Assembly: GCA_002104985.1 (NCBI GenBank)
Contig: MCGO01000253.1
Coordinates: 1-49,386 of the forward strand
DNA length: 49,386 nt
From: Rhizoclosmatium globosum
Lineage: Eukaryota; Chytridiomycota; Chytridiomycetes; Chytridiales; Chytriomycetaceae
Reading direction: 5' to 3'
Of the stretch, positions 18,784 to 29,779 are shown one piece after another. Below the pieces are notes generated by a model. The model was not told the DNA's origin and made no database searches. It was given only the letters and a program-made list of their open reading frames with translations. Each line of letters starts with the position of its first letter. Position 1 is the stretch's first letter. The translations under genes and the position numbers were made by a program.

Positions 18784-21096
18784 TTACGCTAAAGGTGTTG
18801 GAATCAATAGCACCTCCTTTCTGCATCTTGGGCACTTCCACTTCCCATCCTTTGTCAATCCTTTGATGCTACTGTGAAGCGACTTTGGAACAATGTCTGG
18901 ATCCATATATCCAACGCAGTCAATGTGGTACCAAATGTTGCAGAAATCACACGCCACAGTATTCCACACATCAGCGTCTGGCAAGTCACAGATGCAATAA
19001 ATTACGTCATCATCAGGGTCTTGAGAGCGTTTCAGAATTTCAGGAGGAACGTTGCTCAAGACTTTCTGGATAACAGGTAGTCCAGATGAAGTGGGTTCAT
19101 CATCTGCATCCGTCGCAATCGGTGCAGAAGACCCGCCCTTCTTTTTCTTTGGCACCAAAACCTTTTTGATTACCTTGCGGAACTTCTTTGGTGGCTTTCG
19201 CGCACGAAACTCGCGTCCATTCACGATTCGAGGCTCCGCAACTTCGGTTTCGTCCACAATCTCTTCTTCGACTTCCACTTCTACTTCAACCATCTCCGTG
19301 TCACTATCAACAACGGCTCCACGTAGAGCAGCCTCCAGTTCCTCCGCTTTCAACACAACCTTTCCAGATGAGCTGACTGTGTTACCCCCACTTCCACTCG
19401 AGAATCCATTGAAGCTTGGTTCCCGCTTTTTCCGCTCTTTTTCTTCTGCTTCAGCTTTGACTCTACGTTCTTCCCGCCGCTTTAACTCGGCATCACGTTC
19501 TTCTTCCAACACCGCATCCCAATTAACACTTTGCATACCACCAACAACAATCACATTGTCTGTAAGGTCTTCCGCGAGTCCAAGCTGGCCCTTAGGTCTC
19601 CCACGTTTCTTCTTGGCACCATCACGGCCCCCGAAACGGACTCCTCGCCGCGCTTGACGAGACACGAGGCGGAGGGTTGTCATATCTTCGATGCGTGGGT
19701 GGTTTGGAAGCCCAAAAAGGACGGCTTGGAGGAATGGATCGGTGAAGCCGTATTGATGCGGACCTGAAACACGAGTCTTTGAGGACTATTGTGAAGAGTT
19801 AGGCGGATATGATGAGATTCAAGGAGATTAGGTACCGTTCCCAAGACTGTTTTGCAGACTTCTGTCCATGGAGATGTGGGTGACGGACCAATAAACTCAG
19901 GAAGATCTGGCTCATCATCTGCAACAACTCGAAAGACAGGGCCGTCTTCTCCTTCCTCTATGGTCATGGTCCAATCATAGCCATACTGAGATTTCGTTGC
20001 TTTAAAGCCAACTGGGTACTGATGACGGTACCGACACTATTTCACAGTGTATCAGCTTTTAAAATCTTGGAAGTAAGCTACTCAACATGTCTCTGACTCC
20101 AGTAATCGTCCTGCTTCTTTGGATCCGTGACAATGGTTCCCAATTCCCAGATTGTGAGCTTCGTGAAACCAAGGGTGAATGGGGTGTTGACTTGAATAAA
20201 ATCGTTTTTGAGTCCTCCAACAAGATCCACACCTGCGCCTAGTCTACGCTTTCGGATTTTCGACATTCCAATCATACCAGCATGATCGAAAATATCATCA
20301 TCGTCATCCTCATTCTCAGAGTCTGAATCTGAAAAGGCAGCTGCGTATTGTTCTGGTGTGAGACCAAGTTCGGAGTCTCTGCCGCCTCGAACCTTTTATG
20401 TTCAGAATATTAGCCACTTTGGGTTTTTGACCATGCGGATATTTACCATATCAGGATTCTCTCCTTGCAATCGCTTGCTTCGTTTAACATCTGCCATAAT
20501 CGCCAACCGTTCTACCAAATCTTCTTCTGTAAGTTTCTTCTTCTTGTGGCTCTTCTTTGGTTTGGGCGCCTCCTCAACTAAATCCTCCGTGCTTTCCTTC
20601 AAAACTCCGAGAGAGAGCAATACAGCTCTATTTTGTGCGATACGTGCTTCTCGCTCCAATTCATAGGAAGATACTTCCGTGTCAACGAGTTTAGGCTCCC
20701 ATAACTGCGGGGGCCGATGTTTAGATTGTTTAGAAGAAGTTGATGTTGTTGATGTATTTGAGACAACAGAGGAGGTTGAGGATCCACGGGGGAGCGTGTG
20801 TGGTTGTTGGCTGTTGATTCATCGTGTTCAGACAGGTTTCAGACATTATGGGGTGCACAGAAAAGAAAAAGCTCTGAAATGTATAGAGACCCTACTTACA
20901 GATGAGATATATGGGACTTAAGGGTTGCCTGTGGTGTACTGTCAACTTTAGTCACAGGTTCTGCCTCAGCAGAGTTCAGTTCTTCATCTTCTTCATCGCT
21001 CCAGTTGATAACTTCATCTTGTTCTTGTTCTTGGTCAGTCTGGTCCTCGGGACTCAAAGCTGGGGCGTTTTGGTTTGAAGTTTCCTGATCCATCAT
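18784..21096 (-). CDS. Chromatin protein with FYRN, FYRC and C-terminal PHD finger
   Basis: Exons: 21096-20900, 20810-20447, 20392-20087, 20036-about 19836, and about 19776-18784. The N terminus is acidic and low complexity (NWSDEEDEELNSAEAEP). FYRN spans the exon 3/4 junction (LTIWELGTIV, then RYRHQYPVGFKATKSQYGYDW). FYRC follows (PEFIGPSPTSPWTEVCKTV, then GPHQYGFTDPFLQAVLFGLP). An AT-hook-like KKKRGRPKG and a charged helix come next. A PHD finger ends the protein (CICDLPDADVWNTVACDFC, WYHIDCVGY, CPRC). FYR domains occur in Trithorax/MLL-type methyltransferases and TBRG1; PHD fingers read histone tails. The last junction is one base out of phase; a missing G in the GGG near 19840 would repair it. 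There is no SET domain, so it is probably a reader or adaptor. Confidence 0.8.
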
Positions 21097-21802
21097 CGAA
21101 AGTCTGCCTAAATCGGACTTATCTGGACAAAACAAACAAAACGAAAGTTAAAAAACCGAAAAAAAGACGAAAAGAAGCTTGGATAAACTTACAACCTCCA
21201 GCTTGCAAGATCTGGACTTCGAGAAAGTCCTACGATGAAAAACGAAAAAACCAACAATTCCCGGACTCCTCCCTTCGCCAACGGTTTAAGTCAGATTATA
21301 AATGCAAAACGTAGTTATCGAAGCAAATTTGAGCGTAGTTTAAGGAGCGGTGGTTGCTTCATAAAACTCATCGCTGAAAATATGATTCCTGCAATCATGA
21401 CTACAATTCGGAGAAAAATACGAGAGAAAGATATAGCTACAGCCTTGTTTTAATCGTTATAAGCTTAGCGTGTATTCCGACGGTCTGAAATTTTGTATGG
21501 GGAGAAAGTTTGAGTAGAATAAGTAGGTACCTATTTTCTCTTCCGTTTCTATTTCTTTTAATTCATTTGTCGATTAGGAAAGCTTCCGGATCGTTGTGCT
21601 GGCTTCCGGTGGCTTCCGATAAGCGCCTCAGAATTTTACGAAAAAAGAACGAAGGTGATTCACTCTCTCCACTTGACTCCCCTCCGTCACAATTACATTA
21701 CCCTGTTCTTCACTACACCAAACCTGTTATTGTGCACGGATCAAACCGGAACGTATCATTGCCACTTGCTAATCTCCTAGACGCATCCACATCACAAAAC
21801 AG
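21097..21802. other. Divergent intergenic region
   Basis: About 700 nt lie between the start codons of the FYR/PHD gene (minus) and proline dehydrogenase (plus). A plus frame at 21510-21995 overlaps the start of the dehydrogenase in another frame and looks like chance. Near 21580-21620 the hexamer CTTCCG (or GCTTCCG) recurs three times within about 40 nt. Presumed regulatory; nothing more can be supported. Confidence 0.5.
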
Positions 21803-23672
21803 ATGTTTCGCTCAACTGTCCAGCGCCTGCCGTTGCCTTCATCGCAATGTGTTGCCCACCGCTTTATTGCAACTCAAACTACACCGATTCGTACCAAGAC
21901 CACTGCTGTGGACCCTGACTCTCTCTGGTCTACTTCAGACTGGTCACCGGCCCAAGTTCGTCCTTACAAGGACAAGTCAACTCTTGAGCTCTTGAACAGC
22001 TACACTGTATTTAAACTTTGCGAATTCCCTCCTCTTGTGTCCATGACACCGATGATGATTAACATTGCGGAAAAGACGGGAACCAAGTTCGTTATGAATG
22101 GAGTCGTCAAGAACACTTTCTTTAAGCATTTCTGTGGTATGTAGAGAATCTGGGTTTAAACGTAGCGAGGGAATGTATGATGTATGCGGCAACAGTAGTT
22201 TTGTTGTGAAATGCCTAATTCTGACGGGAATTGCATGAAGCCGAGAATTATACAATGGCTATTCGAGATATTGTCGGGTTAAATTGTATGCGTTGAAGTG
22301 CATCCAGATGCAAAATTGGGTCGAACGGAAGGTGTCGGAAAAAATGGTGATTGGAGTGGGCATGCTTCGTTTCGCCGTGAAACCTTGCGACATAGACTAA
22401 TATATTCAAATAGGAGGTGAAACCATCTCTGAGGTCCTTCCAACCATGACCAAACTGAAGTCTCGCAACATGGGATCCATTCTTGACCTTGCTATGGAAG
22501 CTGATATGGATGCCGATGCAGACCCAACACCAGCAAAAGCAAAGGAAGTTTCCACACACATCCTGAACCTTATGAAGGAATCTGTTGATATCGCAGCTGA
22601 GAACCCAGGTTCATTTATTGCTGCCAAAGTGACTGCTTATGTTCCACCAACCGTCTTGTTGCGATGGACAAATACCTTAAAGCTTGTTGAGGACGCCTTC
22701 TTGGCTGCCAAAGACAGCGAAGGTTTCACTTCTCGCGCCAAGTTGTTGGGTGAACTCAACAAGACCTTCCCTGCCTTGAAGGCTTCCCACCTCTCATCCC
22801 TCGGTAAAGACGAATCCGCCAAGCTTGACTGGATTTCTGTCTCCGATTACTTCACCTTTGCCAACACTGCCATCCGATCCGGAATCCTCACTACTCTTCC
22901 AAAGGGAACCAACGAGCTCCTCCAACCAGTTTCAAGTGCTACTGACTTTGAAACCCTTGACTTGGTCTTTGCCGATCTTGACGCCCTGTTTACCCACGGT
23001 GCCAAACAGCAAGTGAAAATCATGGTTGACGCAGAGCAAACGTACTTCCAGCGCGCCATTGATGATGTTGCTTTGGAGCTTTCACGCCGCTACAACCGCA
23101 ATGGAGACGTTGTCTGCTTCAACACATACCAGCAATACCTCAAGGACGGTTTGCACCGCATGAAGCTTGACATTGAGCGTGCTGAACGTGCCGGATGGAC
23201 TTTTGGGTGCAAGATTGTCAGAGGTGCCTACATGGTTAGCGAGCGCGAGCGTGCTGCCGAGATGGGTTACGCTGATCCAATCAATGCTACTATTGCTGAC
23301 ACACATGCTTCCTACAACGCTGCTATTGACCACCTTTTGAGCAAGCTGCCTCAAAAGATTGAGTTTGTGATTGCAAGTCACAACAAGGGAAGCGTTGCCA
23401 AGACTGTTGCTGCCATGCAGAAGTCTGGTGTTCCAGCTGACAGCAAGCAAATTGCGTTTGCTCAGTTGATGGGAATGCAGGATGGAACCTCATTTGCTTT
23501 GGCCAAGAACGGTTACCGATGCTTCAAGTATGTTCCATATGGACCAATTGATGTCACTATTCCATACTTGTTAAGAAGAGCTCAAGAGAACTCTAGTGTC
23601 TTGGGTGGTGTTGGTGAAGACAAGAGGGAGCTTGTTGCTGAGATCAAGAGAAGAGCTGGAGCCAAGAACTGA
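21803..23672 (+). CDS. PUT1: Proline dehydrogenase (proline oxidase), mitochondrial
   Basis: Exons 21803-22136 and 22414-23672 give 530 aa. The intron is 277 nt, much longer than most in the window. The N terminus is a mitochondrial leader (MFRSTVQRLPLPSSQ). The TIM-barrel catalytic region shows FGCKIVRGAYMVSERERA, the FAQLMGMQDGTSFALA block and KYVPYGPIDVTIPYLLRRAQ, all hallmark flavin- and proline-binding motifs of the PutA/PRODH family. The enzyme oxidises L-proline to pyrroline-5-carboxylate and passes electrons to the quinone pool at the inner membrane. It lets fungi use proline as nitrogen and carbon source. Length is usual for the family and no break is seen. Codon use is optimised (many C-ending codons), which suggests high expression. 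Confidence 0.95.
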
Positions 23673-23764
23673 TTTACTTATTTACCTTTCACTTCTCATA
23701 CGCTGATAATAAAAACCGTGTTCAGTATTGTTCCTTACTTGTTATTTATTTCTTTTATATTCAA

Positions 23765-25707
23765 ATGGAACGCCTTCTATCCCCGTTCGCAGACATATCC
23801 GCCGATGGGACTCTCATTGAAGAGCCGTAAGCTGTTCTGGTACAAAGTAAATTCGAGCTAATAGGCAGCACAGGACACCGTCTGCCAGTGCTACTCTTGT
23901 TGAGCACCTTTCCCAACTCGACCTTAAACGGCTCTTTCTCAAACCATCGAGCATCGCCGCCGCCGCCGAAGATGCGAATCAACAAGAAAAAGAAGAAGAG
24001 ACCAAGGCGAAAGAGCTCAAGCTGAATCCAATCACAGAAATGAAGGATCGAATCTTGTGCGTTCTCTCTCGCCCTCCCTTCCTCCCTTCATACTTACTTA
24101 CGCCTTATAAACACAATACATTCACAGTTACGCGCGCGAAGAGGTCCGTTACGCAATTGAAATCCTGACAAAGCTGGAAACACCAGAGCACGTCGCCCAT
24201 CACACACACCTCCCCCATTATCCTCATCAGCCTCCTCCGCCAATCCATGCAAACCTCGACATTCCAATCATTAATATTTCAATGACGGTCAAGCCTCCCG
24301 CTACCAGCATCCCGAAGCAAATTGAGGCGATTCGCGGGACACTAGCAGCAAAGAAGATGGTACAAAACTAAGCCTTTTATTGATATTGTCGTTATGCTTA
24401 TCCTGCCTTTTATTCAATTTGATAGCATCTTCGCCAAATCTCACAATTGCTTGAAGAGACCTCAACCCGATTCCAACAAACCCTTCTCAACGAAACAAAG
24501 TTTTACCAATCTGTAGCTGTTGGTCAATTACGTCCACACAACTGGATCCTTCATTCGAAAGAGGAACGCTCTGGACGTGGTATTTTCGTCGATTATGGAC
24601 TTTCCAAAGGTTTGTTTTTTTGTGAACTTGATATGTGTGGACATGCATCTAAGAATCATATTCTATACAGCGGGAAGCACGTCCACCGAAATCACAGAAG
24701 CCTACTTCACTTGGTCCTCATCAACCGCAGCTACCAGCTCATCAACTACAGCATCTACACCAGCAACCGCAAAAATCACATTGAAATATGCACATGGTGC
24801 TCCTCGCCTCACAACCTTAACCTACAAATCCCAAAAATCCCTCCCCCCACTCCATAACACCCACCTATCCACATACACAAAACTCCAACGCGCCTTAGCA
24901 ACTGCGAAACAATACGCCTTTGAAACAGAACTGTTCCGTGAAATCTCACGCGCGGCGGTTGTACTCCCTGGAGCGAAAGTTTCTGCAACGAGTGTCGAGT
25001 TTCCTGCCCCGAACCTACGGCTTGAGTTTGGGAAGCCTTCTGTTGTAGGGGCGGGGAATGTGGATGTACGGGACGGGGACTCGCGGGCAGGGTTTTTGTT
25101 GGTTAGTTTGAAGAAGGGGTTGAGAAGCTGTCATCGCGCGAATTCAGCTAGGTTTTTGGGGATTGATGGGATACGCGTGTGGGAGGAAGGAGTGTATAAG
25201 AAGAGGGTGCAGCGGGCTCAGAAGAACGCAAAAAGGAGGGTTGTGGAGGAGGAAAAGGGAGAGGAGGAGGAGGAAGTTTTGCCTGGATTCATTTTGCATT
25301 CGACACTTTCGATCTGTCAGTATTTGGAGGCTGTTGATTCTATTTCGGAGGCTTTGGAGCAGATATGCGCTGGGCTTCGGGAAATGGACTGGGGTGAGAG
25401 TGCAAGCTGGTGGGGTGAATTAGACGTCACTGCGGAGAGACAAGTCTTTGCACCTGACGGAAAAACTACGTGGGATATTCGAGTCTTTGGAAGGTATGTC
25501 TGTCACAATCAGACGGATGTTTCTAACTTCTTTTACAGATGTGTCACGAGAGTTTCCGTCCATAAATCTGGTTTGATATGTGTAGAGCTGGAATGCGATG
25601 AAATTGATGAAGGATCGCGCAAACCGAAGAAGCACAAAGTCAAAGATGTTGATATGATGGAGGAATATGTGGAACAAGACGTTAGGCGTGCGGTCGATGC
25701 ATTTTGA
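23765..25707 (+). CDS. MED17: Mediator complex subunit 17-like protein
   Basis: Six exons with consistent phases: 23765-23826, 23865-24056, 24128-24359, 24426-24609, 24671-25493 and 25539-25707, giving 553 aa. The order of elements fits MED17: an N-terminal acidic/helical region (ATLVEHLSQLDLKRLFL), a long helical middle (QISQLLEETSTRFQQTLLN), then the conserved core where the protein reads KFYQSVAVGQLRPHNWIL, IFVDYGLSKAGSTSTEI and LFREISRAA. The C-terminal part carries a basic-acidic insert (KKRVQRAQKNAKRR). MED17 is the central scaffold of the Mediator head and contacts RNA polymerase II. Recognition rests on motif order and spacing, so moderate certainty. Exon 5 shows a sharp change from C-rich to G-rich codons. 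The start lies 92 nt after the PUT1 stop. Confidence 0.6.
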
Positions 25708-25771
25708 TGTTCGAATAGATATTATTCCATCATCGAGAGTTTATTTGAGATGCATCTGTAGATAATCCGAT

Positions 25772-26059
25772 TCATCCCCGTCGATGCTGTATGATTTCAA
25801 ACAATAGGGAGTTAGTTCCCCCTTCCTAACACACGACACCAAGGCAACAAGACTCTCACCTGTTGCAAACACTTTTTGAAGGCCTCAAACTGTTTCTGAC
25901 AGGCTCCAAATTCAACCTTATCAAACAAATTGTTGACACATGCACCATACAAGGCGCCCTGAGGGGATTACCAAATCAACGTTATTCTGCATGGCGGTAG
26001 TATCTTACCAGTGGTGCACAGGCAGCAACCTGCCCTAATCGTTTCCTTGGTTGTGACAT
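25772..26059 (-). CDS. NDUFAF8: Small twin-CX9C protein, NDUFAF8-like complex I assembly factor
   Basis: Three tiny exons: 26059-26009 (17 codons), 25958-25860 (33 codons) and 25786-25772 (four codons and stop), giving 54 aa. All introns have good signals (GTAAGA..CTCAG, GTGAGA..TACAG). The protein has the pattern C-APLGALYGA-C and C-QKQFEAFKK-C, a perfect twin CX9C helical hairpin as imported by the Mia40 pathway of the mitochondrial intermembrane space. The YGxCV and EFxAFxxC context matches NDUFAF8, a complex I assembly factor. It starts 65 nt from the divergent SMAP gene. Confident that it is a real gene; the family name rests on motif similarity. Confidence 0.75.
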
Positions 26060-26124
26060 TTGATGTGGTCTGGTTCAATCGTCTTTTCTTTTTGTGCTTG
26101 AAACCCAACCTTCCAACAACAGCA
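26060..26124. promoter_or_regulatory. 65-nt bidirectional promoter region
   Basis: The start codons at 26059 (-) and 26125 (+) are separated by 65 nt containing a TTTTCTTTTTGTG pyrimidine stretch. Regulatory function is inferred from head-to-head spacing. Confidence 0.4.
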
Positions 26125-26901
26125 ATGGGAGACGACGTTAAGAAGAAGAAAAAAGCCAAGAAATCAACGGAAGAGGCTGAGGAACTTCCTCCAGTTGTCG
26201 AAGCCACAAAGAAGGACAAGAAGAAAGACAAGAAAGACAAGAAGCGAAAGCAAGAGCAAGTCGAGGACAAGACTGAAACTGACCCTGTCGCCATCCAAGA
26301 ACCAGAGAAAAAGAAGAAAAAAAAGAAGAAGTCAAATGATCATGATAAGGAAGTTACGGTCGAGTCCGAGCAAGTAACTGTAGATGATCATTCAGAGGAA
26401 ACCAAACCTAAGAAGAACAAGAAGGAAAAGGTCGCTGAAAAGCAAGAGGAGGTTGTTCCCGAAGAACCTGCTAAAAAGAAAAAGAAGAAAGACAAGAAGA
26501 AGGATGAACCGACAGGGGAGGATAACGAGGACGCGAATAAGAAGGATTCAGTTAAACCTGCAGAATCAGCTCAATCCCCAACAGCATCAACACAACCACA
26601 ACAAAAAAAGCCTTGGAATGACTGGTCCAAAGCCTCCTTTGATGGCGACGAGGAAATGAAGGCTAAATTCTTGAAATTCATGGGCGTTGGAAAGAAGAAG
26701 GACGCAACAGCAGCAGCAGAAACTACAACAAAAGAATCGCCAGCTGCACCTGTACCTGAAAAATCGACTCTGAACCAGTCATTCTTGTCTAAGATGCAAC
26801 AAGACCTGGAAAAGCAATATGAGACTGCACGATCGCGTCAGTTTGGAGCTGGAGGATGGGGAAAGAATCAGGGCATGGGAAAGCGAGCAGGATTGGGATA
26901 A
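26125..26901 (+). CDS. Lysine-rich protein with C-terminal SMAP (small acidic protein-like) domain
   Basis: Intronless, 258 aa from the ATG at 26125; the frame is open upstream but that part lies in the promoter and the divergent gene. Residues 5-170 are KK/EE-rich low complexity with repeated KKKKKDKK blocks, typical of nuclear or nucleolar proteins. The C-terminal 90 residues carry the SMAP signature: W.DWSKASFDGDEE, KAKFLKFMGVGKK, then QSFLSKMQQDLEKQYE and RQFGAGGWGK. SMAP-type proteins are poorly characterised and are found near RNA-processing factors. The next gene starts only 53 nt downstream, so the 3' UTR must overlap its 5' region or the two are very tightly spaced. Confidence 0.75.
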   Translation: MGDDVKKKKKAKKSTEEAEELPPVVEATKKDKKKDKKDKKRKQEQVEDKTETDPVAIQEPEKKKKKKKKSNDHDKEVTVESEQVTVDDHSEETKPKKNKKEKVAEKQEEVVPEEPAKKKKKKDKKKDEPTGEDNEDANKKDSVKPAESAQSPTASTQPQQKKPWNDWSKASFDGDEEMKAKFLKFMGVGKKKDATAAAETTTKESPAAPVPEKSTLNQSFLSKMQQDLEKQYETARSRQFGAGGWGKNQGMGKRAGLG

Positions 26902-26954
26902 ACTTTTGGTTTATTTCGGCAATAAAATCAGACAACAAAGTCCGAAGCAACCAA

Positions 26955-28570
26955 ATGACAGCATCTGCCGCAGCCGCCATGGCCCTGGCCGACAACAATA
27001 TTTCACTTGTTGAGTACTACAAAGCACGGCTAGGTGTGGCTTAGTATCGGCGGACCACGTGGCTAAACTTAAACCAGAGCGTGTTGAGGCTGAATTCGCA
27101 GATGCCCTGGACAAGGTCGATTCGCTCAAGGTCGCGCACGCAGAGCACCACCAACTTGCCTGGCAGGAAAGTTACTTTGTTCTTTATTTGTTTATTTAGT
27201 TTGAGTAGAACGAGTAGAAAGTAACTCTGGAAAGCAGGTCCACAGAAGAGAGGCTGAGGTTGCCCAGCTGCAGCAGGCCCTCAGCGATGCCCAGGTCCAG
27301 GTCTTTGACGAACGGAAACAGCTGCTTCGCGTTATTGCGGAGAATGACCAGTTGAAGAGTACGTCGGCAAAAGTTTCCTACCTCCAACCGTCACTGATTC
27401 TTCTGTCCACAAAACCAACATAGTCCAAGAACTCAAGGATCGAAAGAAAATACGATACCTGCTCTCAATGACAGGGAACTTGGAACCCGAAATAACTTAC
27501 TTTAGAGATCGCTTAAATAAGCGGCTCGTGAAAATTGGTTCAGAAGGTGACATGACGAAGGTAAGTGAATGTAGAAGAAGTGCCGTCATCGTCTCACTGA
27601 CTGAATAAATTTCCATCAGCCTCCGCCTCAACAAGCTACAAATAGACTTTCTCCCGCTGACCGTGATATTCTTATTCTTGAAGACGAAATCGAATCTCTA
27701 AGGCTGACGGTTTCATCGCTTCACACACAACTTGATGAACAGAAAAAATCATACGAAGAGATTATCGCCGGCCTTCATCGCGATCGAAAAGTCTTATTGG
27801 AGGAAGAGAAAATACGACGACAGCATGAAGAACGGAAAATGGAGGATTTATTAGACAAAGTGGACAACCTGAGACAATTAAACCGAGAGAATGTTCGGGG
27901 TAAGCCTCGAGGGGTTTATTTTGAGCACTTACTGAAGTTCTACAAAAGAGCTATTGTACCTCAAGAAAACGCTTCACCAAAACGAGCGTCGCCTCGTGGA
28001 AGAAAAGACACGCCTGACAAACGAAATATTGTCGCTCAAAACACACGTTGAACAGGAAAAGGAAAAAGTGGAAACAGTTGAAAAAGCAGTTGAGGCGAAA
28101 CTCATCCAGAAACACAACGATGTCACGTCGGATTTGAGGATGCAGTTGGCAAAGAGTGAAGAGGAACTGAAAACTGTCAAGAAAAAGGTTGAAGTTGTTG
28201 AACGCGGTAGTCAGAAGAAGGAGAACGTTCTTGGTAGTCGAATTGAACTTTTGACCAAAAAGTATGTGTCCGCTTGTTCGTGGCGCCTTTGATGTTAGTC
28301 TCAACTTAAACATTTAGCTATAATGCCCTCCGTCGTCGTCGTGATTATGAAATCGAAGGCTTCACGAATGACATTCTACTTCTACGAAAGCAGCTCAAAA
28401 TCCTTGAGAAGAGTATACTCAAATACGGGCCCTTAGAAGATCGGGAGCTTGTGTTACTCAATCTAGCGAGAGAGACTGGAACACGGGCTGCACAGATATC
28501 AACAGATTTGCAAGGATTGAAGAATCGTGTTTTGGGGGTTGAAAATGATGTGAGGGGTTTGGTGTTTTAA
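26955..28570 (+). CDS. CCDC77: CCDC77-like coiled-coil protein (centrosome/basal body)
   Basis: Six exons: 26955-about 27178, 27238-27358, 27424-27560, 27620-27899, 27949-28261 and 28318-28570. The protein is almost entirely coiled coil. The CCDC77 core is clear: QLQQALSDAQVQVFDERKQL, VIAENDQLKIQELKDRKKI, then EITYFRDRLNK, with the late RRRRDYEIEGFTNDILLLRK block. Vertebrate CCDC77 localises to centrosomes and is found in flagellated organisms; here it would serve the zoospore basal body (inference). In exon 1 the frame breaks near 27030 (KARL, then CGLVSADHVAKL), best explained by a missing G. The first donor is uncertain: the intron contains a 9-nt inverted repeat (27170-27178 and 27218-27226). 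Confidence 0.75.
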
Positions 28571-28649
28571 GAGTACTCTCTTTATTATGTGGCAGAAATA
28601 TATCAGGTTCCCGATTGTAATTGGCTCGTTTATCCATTGTTTTTGGGTT

Positions 28650-29597
28650 TCAATCTCGTCGAAAGGAGAACACTTGTTTATCCATTCGGAAATGCCGAAT
28701 AACGTGATGTGGGGATGCATTCATGTCGTCAAAGTAACTGAAGGTAAAAGACATAAGACGATCTAGTTGGTGTATCAACAACTTTCTTACTTGAGGTTTA
28801 AGTTTCCCGCAATCTTTTGACCCAATCTCCTTAATTTCTATCATAATATATTAGAATCGTTGATTTGAAGGAGGAGTTCATAACGTCGAGAACTCTTGCT
28901 ATAGGTAAAGGCCCCCAAAATAAGCACCCACCTCTACATTCGTGCTTGAACCCGAAATCCTCCTCGCATCAATTTCATACCCATTTAGAATGAGGTGATA
29001 ATACGGCTTTGAGCCTAAATGTAAACGCAAGTTGTTAACGTCCCTATTCAACAACAACCTCACATACCAGACCGAACTTCACATCGCAGCCTTATATATA
29101 TGTTATAATACTGTCCATGGACATGCACGGTTTTGTTGTGTGAAAACAGGTATTCCCGCGATTTCGGTCGTAGTGTGTAATATCGTGTTTCTTTGTAGTT
29201 CCATATTGAGGCGATTGACACTATCATCAGCACTAGCGGTAATATGAAGAAAGCCTGATACGTGGGGATTTGATATTAGACGTTGAGATTGATGGGTTGT
29301 TGTTTTACATTGCTGGGGATGACACGAGTGATCCAAGAAATGAGGAGTATGATTGATAGAATGAATCCCGCTATTGAAATATAAAGAATCGTATATCGAA
29401 CTGAGAACTCAAGCTCTATTCGAATAGCAGATATATGAGTAAACATCTTTTGCTCATAGACGTCAACCTTTCCCTCGAACGAGACTGAATGGATAGTACG
29501 GGTTTGCTGCCATCTTCTCTTCTAATATGTCCTCTGCAGCCGGATATGTAAAGTATTTCTTGAAGGAGGAGAAGAGAGATTTGGAGTTTGAGGTCAT
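28650..29597 (-). CDS. Two-span membrane protein resembling TMEM249
   Basis: Exons: 29597-29309, 29254-29068, 29014-28932, 28837-28791 and 28737-28650; phases match and yield about 230 aa. The N terminus is soluble (FKKYFTYPAAEDILEEK, NPYYPFSLVRGK). Two adjacent hydrophobic spans follow (YTILYISIAGFILSIILLIS and FFILPLVLMIVSIASIW), then a beta-rich soluble part (YYNIYIRLRC, YYHLILNGYEI). The end carries the motif LGQKIAGNLNLNYFDD and SPHHVIRH. This order and length fit TMEM249, a CatSper-associated sperm protein; that match is from memory and tentative. Exon 1 needs one G removed (CCC at 29472-29474) to stay in frame. The gene lies between CCDC77 (convergent) and a glycosyltransferase (divergent). 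Confidence 0.6.
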
Positions 29598-29779
29598 TCT
29601 CTTTCGATGTGACAATTCTCTAGAGTGAATCCAGAACGCGTTAACATACTTCCATTCAAGGCTAACAAAATTTTAAAGAGGTCCTTATCTTGCTGAAAGG
29701 TGAATATCGAAAATGAGGGTCAGGGCTCGAGATTGATTCAAAAACTGACCCGCCCAACTGAACGCATATCTACCAAGAA
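29598..29779. promoter_or_regulatory. Bidirectional promoter region
   Basis: 182 nt separate the start codons of the TMEM249-like gene (-) and the glycosyltransferase (+). No recognisable core elements; inferred from arrangement. Confidence 0.35.

Noticed and set aside
19052..19657. 201-residue Ser/Thr-rich plus-strand frame
   Set aside because: It is antisense to the Lys/Glu-rich part of the FYR/PHD gene; complement of GAA/GAG codons gives Ser/Phe/Leu-rich shadows.
21510..21995. 161-residue frame with a hydrophobic start before proline dehydrogenase
   Set aside because: It overlaps the PUT1 start in a different frame and loses coherence after the hydrophobic stretch.
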